Part shown: one piece after another, positions 38,157-46,805 of the stretch | Position numbering within the stretch: the stretch's first letter is position 1 | Layout: every line of letters begins with the position of its first letter | Origin: Flectobacillus longus | Lineage (GTDB): Bacteria > Bacteroidota > Bacteroidia > Cytophagales > Spirosomataceae | Length of the DNA stretch: 64,000 nucleotides | Assembly (NCBI RefSeq): GCF_030056705.1 | Contig: NZ_JASHIC010000002.1 | Location: 124,001-188,000 of the forward strand | Direction: 5' to 3' | Made by a program: the position numbers and the translations under genes | Notes under the pieces: generated by a model | Database searches by the model: none | Told to the model about the DNA's origin: nothing | Seen by the model: only the letters and a program-made list of their open reading frames with translations

Positions 38157-40988
38157 ATGCTTTTTTTAAGAAAATTATTAGGAGTCATAGTTACGTTATT
38201 GGGAGTAGTGAGCATAAGTTTAGGACAAATTTCCATTACCTCCCCGCTCAATCGTGCGGTTTATCAACGTAATAATGCTGGAGTTGCCACAATTACCGTA
38301 TCTGGTACATACGAGCAACAAGTTGACAGAATTGAGGCTAGATTAGTTGCCATTAATGCTGGACAAGGAAATCCAGGAGAGTGGACTGACTGGAAAACAT
38401 TGAAAGATTTTCCTACAAATGGAGGTTTTTCAAGTTCAATGACTATCAACCAAGGTTGGTATCGTATTGAAGTAAGAGGTGTCCTCAACAATAATGTAGT
38501 AGGGCAGATTGCATCCATAGATAGATTTGGAGTAGGAGAGGTATTTATTATTGCAGGGCAATCCAATGCTGAGGGATTGTTTAATATGGGACAGCAAGGT
38601 GCTCAAGATGATAGAGTTAATACATTTGGAACAGCCAATGATCAAACCAATGGAGGAAATAGTTATGCTACCTTGAGTCCTTTTTCTCAATTAAGTGCTG
38701 ATACTTATATTGCTCCTAGAGGAAAAGGCGCATATTGCTGGGGAAAACTAGGGGATTTACTTGCTGCAAGGCTTAATGTACCTATTCTTTTCCTAAATGC
38801 AGGCTTTAATGGGACTTCCATTGAATCGTGGTTTGTAACTTCAATCGGTGGTAGCGCTTATAATACATATCTTGGAGGTTATTATCCTAATAGATTGCCC
38901 TACAGTGGATTGGAATCAGTGTTGCAATATTTTGTTCCCTTGTTAGGTGCTAGATCAGTGTTATGGTGTCAAGGAGAAGCAGACAATGTACCTTACAAAA
39001 CATCTCAGGCTGACTATATTGCCAAGCTTCAAGTAGTTATCGGAAAAACAAGAGAACAGCTTGGTAAAAATATAGCTTGGGTTATTTCACAAACATCTGC
39101 TAGTGTTTCGCCAAATATTTGTAATCCTGCAATCGCATCTGAATCATGGGAGCCCGTACTAGCCGCTCAACGAACAGTAGCTACTACTATGTCAAATGCG
39201 TTTTTAGGACCAGAAACAGATAGAATACAAAATCCTGGACGTTCAGACTGTTTACACTTTCATGGCGATGGCTTGTTACAATTAGGACAAGCATGGAGCA
39301 ATTCACTTAATGATAGTTTTTTTCAGAATTCTATCCCACAAGTACCAACAGTACAGCCTCAAATGACTTTTGCTTGTGGTAACAATACCTTGGATGTTAC
39401 AATGCCATCAGGATATAATCAGTATCAATGGTCACGTAGTGTCAACTTTGAAAGTGCAATTTTTTCTACTCAGCAAAAAGTTACACTTACCAACGGGACT
39501 TACTATGCTCGTGCAATCGATAGCCGTGGTAATGTAATGCAATTTTCCCCAATTTTAGTAAGAACTTCAAGCCCTCAGACAGTCACAACAAATCCTTCGG
39601 GAACGGTTGGTGTTTGCCAGAACGATGGATTGACAGTTTCTGCTTCAAACGGCGTAGCATTTCGTTGGAGCACAGGTGCCTCAGGACAAAGTATTACTCT
39701 TAATGATGCAGGAAACTATACTGTAACAGCACTTGATAATTCTGGATGTTTGACACAGTCGGCACCATTGACTACTTTTATTAAAAGCTCACCAGCCCAA
39801 CCAGCTATTAGTGCTAATAGTGCTTTAGAGTTTTGTGCAGACTCACAAGTCACATTAACTTCTTCAGGTCAAAATCTAGCTTACCGTTGGTCTACAGGAG
39901 CAACTTCTGCTGCGATTTCTGTAAATCAGTCAGGATCATATACAGTTAAAACGATTAACTCTGAAGGGTGCTCTTCGTTTGCTTCGAATGCTGTTGTTGT
40001 AAAGGTAAATCCTTTACCAGTGACACCAAATATTGTTCCTAATGGTCCAACAACATTTTGTTCTGATACCAGTGTCGATTTAATTTCATCGAATACAGGA
40101 GCTGTAAGCTATAAATGGAATACAGGAACAAGTACCAGAACTCTAAATGTTCGCCAAAGTGGCAACTATACCGTTCAGACAATTGATAGTAAAGGATGTG
40201 TTTCATTGAGTTCTTCTCCCCTGGCTATCAAAGTCAACCAAATTCCTGCAACCCCAACAATTGAATGGAGTAAGGATACTGTTTTTTGTGATGGTGATAA
40301 TACCGTGTTACAAATGGCTTTGACAAATGGGAATTATCCTACTTGGATAGCAGTACAAGGTGGAAAAACAAGCCAATATCTTGTACAAAATCTCAATGTG
40401 AATATATCTGGCGTATTTAAGGCTTTCCAAACAGATAATAACAATTGTAATTCAGCTCCTTCTTCGCCGATTTATGTAGCGGTTAAACCTACTCCTGCAA
40501 AAGTTTTGGTTGATGAAATTGTACGATATAGCCCTTATTCGATTGGGGTGGCTAATCCTCAAACAGAACAATATGTCTGGAGCTTGAATGGTACTCAATT
40601 GGATGGTTCGACTAGCCAAATCAAACTAAGTGACCCAGGTGATATTCAAGTGGCAGCAAAGAAACTTTATTCTACACAGAGCTACGGAACTAAATTTTGT
40701 CTTTCTCCTATTTCGGACAGAAAAAATATACAGTTGTATGAAGATGGTGGATTTGCCGTGTATCCTAATCCAAGTAATGGAGCGTTTACACTCGATACTC
40801 GCTACCCTTGGGCAAATCTCAAAGTAGAGGTGTACACAAATAGAGGTTCGTTGATATATGCTTCTGATATAGCTACTTTTGAAACTAAGAAAGATATAAA
40901 TTTAACTCAGTTGCCAGAAGGACCCTATTTAATTAGAATCCGAAACGATAATTTTACGGCAACCAAACATATTCAAATCAATCGCTAG
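38157..40988 (+). CDS. Secreted SGNH/sialate O-acetylesterase-like protein with Ig repeats and type A T9SS tail (paralogue 2)
   Basis: 943 residues, signal peptide to about SLGQ. Same layout as the gene upstream: beta-sandwich, SGNH domain with EVFIIAGQSNAEG (Ser136), LWCQGEADN and SDCLHFHGDGL (His about 367), Ig repeats (CADSQVTLTSSGQNLAYRW, CSDTSVDLISSN), and a tail FAVYPNPSNGAFTLDT. The catalytic motifs are intact in both copies. The N-terminal halves are diverged but clearly homologous; the Ig parts resemble the 1323-residue protein at 10.7 kb. Probably extracellular. Followed by a long palindrome within a dispersed repeat. Confidence 0.88.
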   Translation: MLFLRKLLGVIVTLLGVVSISLGQISITSPLNRAVYQRNNAGVATITVSGTYEQQVDRIEARLVAINAGQGNPGEWTDWKTLKDFPTNGGFSSSMTINQGWYRIEVRGVLNNNVVGQIASIDRFGVGEVFIIAGQSNAEGLFNMGQQGAQDDRVNTFGTANDQTNGGNSYATLSPFSQLSADTYIAPRGKGAYCWGKLGDLLAARLNVPILFLNAGFNGTSIESWFVTSIGGSAYNTYLGGYYPNRLPYSGLESVLQYFVPLLGARSVLWCQGEADNVPYKTSQADYIAKLQVVIGKTREQLGKNIAWVISQTSASVSPNICNPAIASESWEPVLAAQRTVATTMSNAFLGPETDRIQNPGRSDCLHFHGDGLLQLGQAWSNSLNDSFFQNSIPQVPTVQPQMTFACGNNTLDVTMPSGYNQYQWSRSVNFESAIFSTQQKVTLTNGTYYARAIDSRGNVMQFSPILVRTSSPQTVTTNPSGTVGVCQNDGLTVSASNGVAFRWSTGASGQSITLNDAGNYTVTALDNSGCLTQSAPLTTFIKSSPAQPAISANSALEFCADSQVTLTSSGQNLAYRWSTGATSAAISVNQSGSYTVKTINSEGCSSFASNAVVVKVNPLPVTPNIVPNGPTTFCSDTSVDLISSNTGAVSYKWNTGTSTRTLNVRQSGNYTVQTIDSKGCVSLSSSPLAIKVNQIPATPTIEWSKDTVFCDGDNTVLQMALTNGNYPTWIAVQGGKTSQYLVQNLNVNISGVFKAFQTDNNNCNSAPSSPIYVAVKPTPAKVLVDEIVRYSPYSIGVANPQTEQYVWSLNGTQLDGSTSQIKLSDPGDIQVAAKKLYSTQSYGTKFCLSPISDRKNIQLYEDGGFAVYPNPSNGAFTLDTRYPWANLKVEVYTNRGSLIYASDIATFETKKDINLTQLPEGPYLIRIRNDNFTATKHIQINR

Positions 40989-41065
40989 TTATAGTTGCGT
41001 TTAAAAATATAGTATCAAACATGAGTCATCCTGAATTTTAAGATTGGGGTTATTCTCTAAGTTTT

Positions 41066-41111
41066 CATCAAAAAAGCGGTCGGAAAATATTTTCCGACCG
41101 CTTTTTTGATG
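41066..41111. terminator. 46-base perfect palindrome, bidirectional terminator
   Basis: 23 bp exact arms around the centre TCGGAAAATATTTTCCGA, with A/T runs usable in either direction between convergent genes. The core is shared with 57687-57728. Confidence 0.82.
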
Positions 41112-41221
41112 CTACTATGCTAGATTTTACTCAGCTTAAGACGCATTAATTGCGTCTCTACTGCCAGAATACAAATTTTAAATTAATCACTCATCCACTC
41201 AATCTCAAGTCACTAAATTAT
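41066..41221 (-). repeat. Dispersed intergenic repeat, copy B (terminator + GAGACGCAATTAATGCGTCT unit)
   Basis: Read on the minus strand it contains GAGTGGATGAGTGATTAATT, CAGTAGAGACGCAATTAATG, CGTCTTAAGCTGAGTAAAAT, CTAGCATAGTAGCAT and the palindromic terminator. The copy at 57.6 kb has the same order with small changes, over about 140 bases. Confidence 0.7.
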
Positions 41222-41809
41222 TTAAAACACCCATCTGACGGATATTCTCTGTCCATCAAAAGCTATTTGGTTGAGTAGCTTGCTGTGCTTTAATCCATGT
41301 TTGTGATGCAATAGATACATGGCTCCATCGAATAAAAATAGGAATCCCCCCTGTAAGATTAAAGATTGTCCATATCCTTTCAACATTTCGGATGATGTAG
41401 ATGTACTTCGATTCAGTAAATAGGCTCCAGTTCCAATATACACCAAGTCAAGCCCTGTATTGATAAGAAAAAGCTTTTCCACTTTCTTTTGTAAAGCCCT
41501 ATTTGCTTCCCAATTGTCAGGTAGATGTTGAAGTTGCTTGTTTGCTTGCAATACACTAAGTGCCACCAATCCTCCATTTACGATATTCCAGTAAATATTC
41601 ATTTGATGGAAATATTTAGAACTTCCTTGCGTTTGTGCAGTGGCTATACCACTCGCAATCATATTGGCAGCAGCCCAGCCTCCCAATACCTTCATGCCAT
41701 CTTGGTTTATCTGAATCTGTTCTCTGTAAAATAAATTAGGGTCTGTTGTTTGTGCAAAACAACCAGACCCTAAAAGTACACCAACGAAAATGGTAAGATA
41801 TTTTAGCAT
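41222..41809 (-). CDS. Small multi-pass membrane protein with signal peptide, function unknown
   Basis: 195 residues from the ATG at 41809; the longer frame to 41872 adds a poorly supported leader. N-terminal MLKYLTIFVGVLLGSGCFAQ is a signal peptide or lipoprotein-like leader. Several hydrophobic segments follow (AAANMIASGIATAQ, IVNGGLVALSVLQ, LFLINTGLDLVYIGTGAYLL, LILQGGFLFLFDGAMYLLHH), suggesting about four membrane spans. Similar Bacteroidota proteins are annotated only as uncharacterised membrane proteins. It is the last gene of a minus-strand run with the peroxiredoxin gene upstream. Confidence 0.7.
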   Translation of the reverse strand: MLKYLTIFVGVLLGSGCFAQTTDPNLFYREQIQINQDGMKVLGGWAAANMIASGIATAQTQGSSKYFHQMNIYWNIVNGGLVALSVLQANKQLQHLPDNWEANRALQKKVEKLFLINTGLDLVYIGTGAYLLNRSTSTSSEMLKGYGQSLILQGGFLFLFDGAMYLLHHKHGLKHSKLLNQIAFDGQRISVRWVF

Positions 41810-41886
41810 AAGTAAAAGATATGGATGTGAAAGAATGGTAGTTGAGCTAGTTTTTATATAGTCTACTACCATTCATTACTCTTAAA

Positions 41887-42357
41887 CTAAGCTAGTGATG
41901 CTAATGTTTCCTTTACAATAGCAAAATTTGGTACGTCTCCAGCATTTTCTAATACCTCAGCATATTGGATAATGCCTTCGCCATCAATCACAAATGCCGA
42001 ACGTTTAGAAACACCTTTTGTGCCAAAAGCAAACGTTTCGTAAATGCTATCGTAAGCTGTAGAAGCTTCTTTATTGAAATCAGAAAGCAAATGGAATGGA
42101 AGGTTTTGCTCTTCTTTGAATTTTCCTAAAGTAAACAAAGAATCTACCGATACCGCCAAAATTTCAGCTTTGAGGCTAGAATAAGTAAGAATATTGTCTC
42201 GCATTTCACACAATTCTGTTGTACATACGCTTGTAAATGCAAATGGGAAAAACAACAATACTACGTTTTTGCCTTGATAATCTGCCAATGAAATTTCAGC
42301 TTTCTCAGTGTTATAAAGCGTGAATGCTGGAGCTTTATCGCCTTTTTGTAATGCCAT
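41887..42357 (-). CDS. Peroxiredoxin (AhpE/redoxin-like)
   Basis: 156 residues from the ATG at 42357. Reduces peroxides with thiol electrons. Seen: the thioredoxin-fold PAFTLYNTEKAEISLADYQGKNVVLLFFPFAF and the peroxidatic Cys in SVCTTELCEMRDN (T-S-V-C), the AhpE-type motif. Another Cys in ELCEM is available as a possible resolving residue. The C-terminus is short. Cytosolic. It is upstream of the small membrane protein on the same strand. Confidence 0.88.
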   Translation of the reverse strand: MALQKGDKAPAFTLYNTEKAEISLADYQGKNVVLLFFPFAFTSVCTTELCEMRDNILTYSSLKAEILAVSVDSLFTLGKFKEEQNLPFHLLSDFNKEASTAYDSIYETFAFGTKGVSKRSAFVIDGEGIIQYAEVLENAGDVPNFAIVKETLASLA

Positions 42358-42472
42358 TTTGATAATTGTTTTAGATGTGAAATCAAGCAAACCTTGATTT
42401 TATAAAATAACTAAGTGATTGCAAAAATGTTTTTGGATAGCTTTTAGCACTAATGAAAACTCTTTCTATAAA

Positions 42473-44536
42473 TTATTTAAAAAATCTCACTAGTAAGATT
42501 TCTATCGCTAAAAAGATAAGTGCTCCAATCAAAAAATAGCGCCATAAGGCTTTTCCAAAGTTTTGTTCTTTGAATGTTTTGACAAAATCTGTATCATCAA
42601 TTTGGTCAAAAACCTGTACGTTTTTCTGAGTACCAAAAATAGATTTTAACTCTTCACTTGAATAAAAATCCATTTGTGATTCGCTATGGTCATGATTAAA
42701 GGCTAAAATACGATCAACTTTTCCATTATTCATCAACTCATAGTAGCCTGATTCAATTGCTTGCCCCTCGTTGAGTTGGTTTGCTTTAGGAAGCTCAATG
42801 GTTAGTTGCTTGCCATTGAGTTGTTGAATTGGAATCAGTTCAAGCTTGCCTTTTTTGAGTTTAAAGCTTGTGTTGGCATTGGCATTATCCACTTCAAGTG
42901 TAAAGGTATTGTCTTTGAATGAATATGCCGATGGCTCTTGACGAACACTAAGCGCACCGATTTTGTACATAATTGGGACAAATAAGGCATTTCGAGCAAA
43001 ATCACCCCATTCTTTGGCGAGTGGCGAAGCTAACAAATATATTTCACCTTGACCAACACTCGTACTGCTCAAATAAGGCATACCATTGCGAAACTGCAAA
43101 AGCTTTTCGCCAGCAACTTGCCATGTCAGATTAGCCGATTGCGAAGGCATTTGTAACATAGCACGAAGATTTGAACTATCGAAAATATCTCCAAAGAAAC
43201 CACCAGATTTGCTAGGTTCTGCTAGAATGTTTAATTCAGATGGCGTATTCGATTTGAGCTGAATATTTCGGATACCATATTTTCCTAAAAATGAAGTATA
43301 ATTAGCCACATCTGGAGCAGTAGGAGGAATAATCATTACTGAGCCACCAGCTTTAATAAAATCTTGTAAACTTACACTCAAACTGCCATCTATAACTAGA
43401 ACTCCTTCGAGTACAACCAAATCTGATGTTCTGATTTGACCTACATCCACATTGCTCGCCGACACACTACGAAGAGCAAATACGCTATCATTTTCGAAAA
43501 CATGCTGGACAAATTTCTCAGGTGCACTTTGTCCAAATAAATGTAATACTCGAATTTTGGGTGCAGCATGCAATACAAAGTAGTAGTCGTTATCAAAAGC
43601 AATAGGAGTATCATCAAACGAAATTCTTCCTTTTTTGAAGCCTTTATCTTTTACCGTAAAATTAAAATTAGCTGTGGTAGTACCATGAGCATCAATATTA
43701 GCTATAGCAGAGGCTATTTGAACTTCGTCAACAAATAATTTTATGGGAAGATTTTGTACTGCTCTTTCGCCAGTGTTAGAAAGTTTTACGGTCAAAGTAT
43801 TCACTTGCATTTCTCTGATAAAAGGCGTATTCAACCAAACGGAATCTACAAAAACATTTTGAATAGCTTTAGCTTGCACAGGAACCAAGAAAACCGTATT
43901 CGAAGTATCTACTTTTAATTGATTGAGTGTTCCTGCGGTACTTTTTTGAAAATCAGAAAAAAGAATGAATTGATTGCCTCCTTGAGATTGATGTTTGGCC
44001 GCTAAACTAGTTTGGCGCTTTAGCACGTTTTCGATAGTGCGAGGCGTGTGTGTATAATCAATCGTTGTGGTACGCTCTTTGAGTTGTTGAGCGTTGTTCA
44101 AACTATGTTCTTGTGCCGAAAAATCATTGGTGACCAATTGAAGTCTCGAACCTTGCGGAAAAGCCGTCAAGAGTTCTTCTACTTTATTGATGGCTTTGTC
44201 GAGATAACTTTTTTTGTTCAACTCATTTTGCATCGATAAAGAGTTATCGATATAAATGCTCGTAAGACCAGCGCTTTTGGAAATATTACCCGATTTTGGT
44301 GTAAGAATAGGTTGTGCAAAAGCCAACACCAAACAGATAATCGCTAAGATTCGAGCAGCCATAATCAGCAAATGCTTGAGTCTACGAAACGATGAAGTGG
44401 TAGTGTTAACAGCTTTTAAGAAAGCGACATTGGTAAAATAAACCTTTTTGGTCCTGCGGAAATTAAACAAGTGAATAATCACAGGAATGGCTGCCGCTAG
44501 CAAAGCCCACAAAAAACTAGGATATAAAAATTGCAT
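42473..44536 (-). CDS. BatA/VWA-type membrane protein
   Basis: 687 residues. The N-terminal FLWALLAAAIPVIIHLFNFRRTKKVYF is the BatA (aerotolerance regulator N-terminal) domain with a first membrane helix, followed by a second helix (LIMAARILAIICLVLAFAQP). A VWA-like domain follows with the MIDAS-type DNSLSMQN (DxSxS). The C-terminal end is another transmembrane helix (ALWRYFLIGALIFLAIEILLV). Bat proteins are implicated in aerotolerance or envelope function in Bacteroidota; exact role unknown. It stands alone, without batB-E genes here. Confidence 0.85.
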   Translation of the reverse strand: MQFLYPSFLWALLAAAIPVIIHLFNFRRTKKVYFTNVAFLKAVNTTTSSFRRLKHLLIMAARILAIICLVLAFAQPILTPKSGNISKSAGLTSIYIDNSLSMQNELNKKSYLDKAINKVEELLTAFPQGSRLQLVTNDFSAQEHSLNNAQQLKERTTTIDYTHTPRTIENVLKRQTSLAAKHQSQGGNQFILFSDFQKSTAGTLNQLKVDTSNTVFLVPVQAKAIQNVFVDSVWLNTPFIREMQVNTLTVKLSNTGERAVQNLPIKLFVDEVQIASAIANIDAHGTTTANFNFTVKDKGFKKGRISFDDTPIAFDNDYYFVLHAAPKIRVLHLFGQSAPEKFVQHVFENDSVFALRSVSASNVDVGQIRTSDLVVLEGVLVIDGSLSVSLQDFIKAGGSVMIIPPTAPDVANYTSFLGKYGIRNIQLKSNTPSELNILAEPSKSGGFFGDIFDSSNLRAMLQMPSQSANLTWQVAGEKLLQFRNGMPYLSSTSVGQGEIYLLASPLAKEWGDFARNALFVPIMYKIGALSVRQEPSAYSFKDNTFTLEVDNANANTSFKLKKGKLELIPIQQLNGKQLTIELPKANQLNEGQAIESGYYELMNNGKVDRILAFNHDHSESQMDFYSSEELKSIFGTQKNVQVFDQIDDTDFVKTFKEQNFGKALWRYFLIGALIFLAIEILLVRFFK

Positions 44537-44663
44537 GTACGAAATATAGGTCTTATTTCAGGGTTTTTAGTTTGACAACGATAGATTCTCGAAAAAATTT
44601 GCCCGAGTAGCTATTACGTTACATTCTTGAAGGGTGAGTTTTTAATATAATTATAAAACTACA

Positions 44664-44701
44664 AAAAAGCCCTCATTGATTTATCTCAATGAGGGCTTTT
44701 G
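44664..44701 (-). terminator. Terminator of greA
   Basis: AAAAGCCCTCATTGA and TCAATGAGGGCTTTT form a 15-bp perfect stem. On the minus strand a T-run (TTTTTTG) follows, so it terminates greA. Confidence 0.85.
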
Positions 44702-44771
44702 CAAAATTTATTCCAAATATTTATGGACTTTTCGCTAGAGTAAAAGCTTAGAGGAAATAAAGCAGAGGGTA

Positions 44772-45245
44772 TTAGCGAGAAATTTCCAAAATATCGAATT
44801 CTAGTTTTCCAGCAGGGGCAGTGATTTCGGCAACATCACCTACTTTTTTACCAAATAAACCTTTTCCAAATGGCGAAGAAATAGAGATTTTAAAAGCCTT
44901 TAAATCAGCTTCTTCTTCCGATACAATCGTGTAAGTTACTTCCATTCCATTACGACGATTTTTGATTTTTACCTTCGATAGAATAGAAACTTTAGAAATA
45001 TCAATAGTAGATTCGTCTAAAGCACGCGCATTAGCTACGATTTCTTCCATTTTAGAAATCTTTAATTCCAATAATCCTTGTGCATCTTTGGCCGCATCAT
45101 ACTCCGCATTTTCACTAAGATCACCTTTGTCACGAGCTTCAGCAATTTGTTTAGCCATATCTGCACGCCCCTGAATTTTAAGGTAATGAAGTTCTGCTCT
45201 TAGCTCATCAAGTTTTTCCTGCGTATAATACTGTACCTTTGCCAT
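44772..45245 (-). CDS. greA: Transcription elongation factor GreA
   Basis: 157 residues. Stimulates RNA polymerase to cleave backtracked transcripts. The N-terminal coiled coil YYTQEKLDELRAELHYLK, the acidic tip GDLSENAEYDAAKDAQG (DLSENAEYD), and the C-terminal FKBP-like VSEEEADLKAFKISISSPFGKGLFGKKVGD are the full-length GreA layout. The upstream region holds a promoter, an 11-codon ORF and a terminator hairpin, so greA may itself be under attenuation. Confidence 0.96.
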   Translation of the reverse strand: MAKVQYYTQEKLDELRAELHYLKIQGRADMAKQIAEARDKGDLSENAEYDAAKDAQGLLELKISKMEEIVANARALDESTIDISKVSILSKVKIKNRRNGMEVTYTIVSEEEADLKAFKISISSPFGKGLFGKKVGDVAEITAPAGKLEFDILEISR

Positions 45246-45360
45246 ACTGTTCTGCTATGTTTAAAATGTTTTAGACTGATTTGGTGGTGAATACAAAAAA
45301 AATTACTGACAATTTCTTGCCAGCAAAAAGACGGAATTCCCAATTAAAGTTTCAACTCAG

Positions 45361-45417
45361 ACAAATAAAAAAGAACGGCTTCTGACCGTTCTACAAGATT
45401 TTAAGACCTTTGTAGAA
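45361..45417 (-). terminator. Terminator hairpin in the greA leader, with overlapping antiterminator
   Basis: Minus strand: AGAACGG-TCAGAAG-CCGTTCT followed by TTTTTATTTG. A second stem, TTCTACAA / TTGTAGAA (45389-45396, 45410-45417), shares its TTCT bases with one terminator arm and so would be exclusive with it. Confidence 0.6.
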
Positions 45418-45425
45418 AATCGAAG

Positions 45426-45461
45426 TTATATTTGTGCCGTTATTGCTTGTGTTCTTTTCAT
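45426..45461 (-). CDS. Candidate 11-codon leader ORF upstream of greA (MKRTQAITAQI)
   Basis: ATG at 45461, TAA at 45426, 11 codons. It lies just downstream of a consensus promoter and before the leader hairpin. Its ACG GCA region contains AACGGC, complementary to GCCGTT in the terminator arm, so translation could affect folding. There is no clear amino-acid bias; whether it is translated is unknown. Confidence 0.35.
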   Translation of the reverse strand: MKRTQAITAQI

Positions 45462-45480
45462 TTTGTGTGAATTGAGATTA

Positions 45481-45511
45481 CAAAGATAGCTTATTTTTGC
45501 GCTTTTTCAAA
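45481..45511 (-). promoter_or_regulatory. Promoter of the greA leader
   Basis: Minus strand: -33 TTTG (45508-45511), 19-base spacer, -7 TATCTTTG (45481-45488). Between 45246 and 45371 no other -7 box is seen, so greA probably depends on this promoter. Confidence 0.65.
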
Positions 45512-45663
45512 AAAGAAATCCATTTTGTGTTTTTAAAAGAATAAATATAACTGACTGTTTTTACCCTTGTTTTTCATTAACGAAATCTAATGACAAATTG
45601 TTTTGTAAAATGTGAAAAGAGGCTATTAAAAGTGATTTTAGAAAAATAGACAATCAAAAAATT

Positions 45664-46587
45664 ATGAAAATTATATTCATGGGTACGCCCGAATTTGCGG
45701 TAGAAAGTTTAAGGATTTTGGTAGATAACGGCTGTGAGGTGGTAGCTGTAGTGACTGCACCAGACAAACCCATTGGTCGTGGACAAAAATTGGGTATGTC
45801 AGCCGTGAAAGAATATGTTTTGAATAATGCACCACATATTCCGATTTTACAACCAGAAAAACTGAAATCTCCTGCATTTTTGGAAGAACTCAAAAGCTAT
45901 CAAGCTGACTTACAAATTGTAGTGGCGTTTAGAATGTTGCCAGAAGTAGTTTGGCAAATGCCTCCTTTGGGGACTTTTAATTTACATGGTTCGTTATTAC
46001 CTCAGTATCGTGGCGCAGCACCAATCAACTGGGCTATTATCAATGGTGAAAAAGAAACAGGAGTAACCACTTTCTTTTTGAAACATGAAATAGATACTGG
46101 CTCGGTGATTTTTCAAGAAAAAGAACCTATCAATGAAGATGATAATGTTGGTACTGTCTATGAGAGATTGATGCACATAGGAGCTAAATTAGTTCTTAAA
46201 ACTGTACGTGCTATTGAATCGGGAAGTTATCCTCAAGAACCTCAAAACGAAAATCAGACTTTACACCATGCACCAAAGATTTTTAAAGAAACCTGTCAAA
46301 TTGATTGGGAAAAGCCTGCTAAAGTAGTGTATGATTTTGTACGAGGTTTGTCGCCTTATCCTGCGGCGTGGACTTTCTTAGGTGATAAATCTTGTAAAGT
46401 TTATAAAACAAGTATTGTAACTGATTTTGAGAGTACAGAGGAGGTAAATGTAGGACAGTGGGTGAGTGATAATAAGAGTTATCTTTACTTCAAATGCTCT
46501 GAAGGATGGCTTGCAATTGAGGAACTTCAATTGGAGATGAAAAAACGCATGGGAATTCAGGACTTCTTGAGAGGAAATAAATTATAA
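45664..46587 (+). CDS. fmt: Methionyl-tRNA formyltransferase
   Basis: 307 residues. Formylates initiator Met-tRNA. Seen: KIIFMGTPEFAVESLR, VTAPDKPIGRGQ, NLHGSLLPQYRGAAPINWAI (catalytic Asn-His motif HGSLLPxYRGAAPI) and GVTTFFLKHEIDTG. The C-terminal OB-fold is present. Peptide deformylase (def), its functional partner, lies 3 kb away on the other strand, not adjacent. Confidence 0.97.
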   Translation: MKIIFMGTPEFAVESLRILVDNGCEVVAVVTAPDKPIGRGQKLGMSAVKEYVLNNAPHIPILQPEKLKSPAFLEELKSYQADLQIVVAFRMLPEVVWQMPPLGTFNLHGSLLPQYRGAAPINWAIINGEKETGVTTFFLKHEIDTGSVIFQEKEPINEDDNVGTVYERLMHIGAKLVLKTVRAIESGSYPQEPQNENQTLHHAPKIFKETCQIDWEKPAKVVYDFVRGLSPYPAAWTFLGDKSCKVYKTSIVTDFESTEEVNVGQWVSDNKSYLYFKCSEGWLAIEELQLEMKKRMGIQDFLRGNKL

Positions 46588-46636
46588 GTGTGCTGTTTTA
46601 TAAATAGTTAACAAAAGTTTTATCTTAAAAAGGTTG

Positions 46637-46664
46637 TTTGCGTTAGTAAAGCGTCTTACATTTG
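46637..46664 (+). promoter_or_regulatory. Orphan promoter downstream of fmt
   Basis: -33 TTTG (46637-46640), 16-base spacer, -7 TACATTTG (46657-46664). No protein gene follows on this strand; the hairpin-rich region 46670-46791 is the only candidate product. Confidence 0.5.
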
Positions 46665-46669
46665 CAAGA

Positions 46670-46791
46670 GATAAAGTTATGCTTGCATAACTTTGAGGAT
46701 TTTCCTCTGCTTAATTCACTAATATATTGGTTATAAATACTTAATCACACTAGGCTCAACTTTGTCAAAGTCTTTACTTTGACAAAGTTGA
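46670..46791 (+). ncRNA. Candidate orphan small RNA with three hairpins
   Basis: About 122 bases after a Bacteroidota-type promoter. Hairpins: AAAGTTATGC-TT-GCATAACTTT (46673-46694), GAGGA-TTT-TCCTC (46695-46707), and a 16-bp perfect stem TCAACTTTGTCAAAGT-CTTT-ACTTTGACAAAGTTGA (46756-46791). The last stem lacks a T-run, so the 3' end is uncertain. No family is recognised; it could instead be a bidirectional exit hairpin for the convergent peptidase gene. Confidence 0.4.
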
Positions 46792-46805
46792 TAAGCCAAA
46801 TATCT

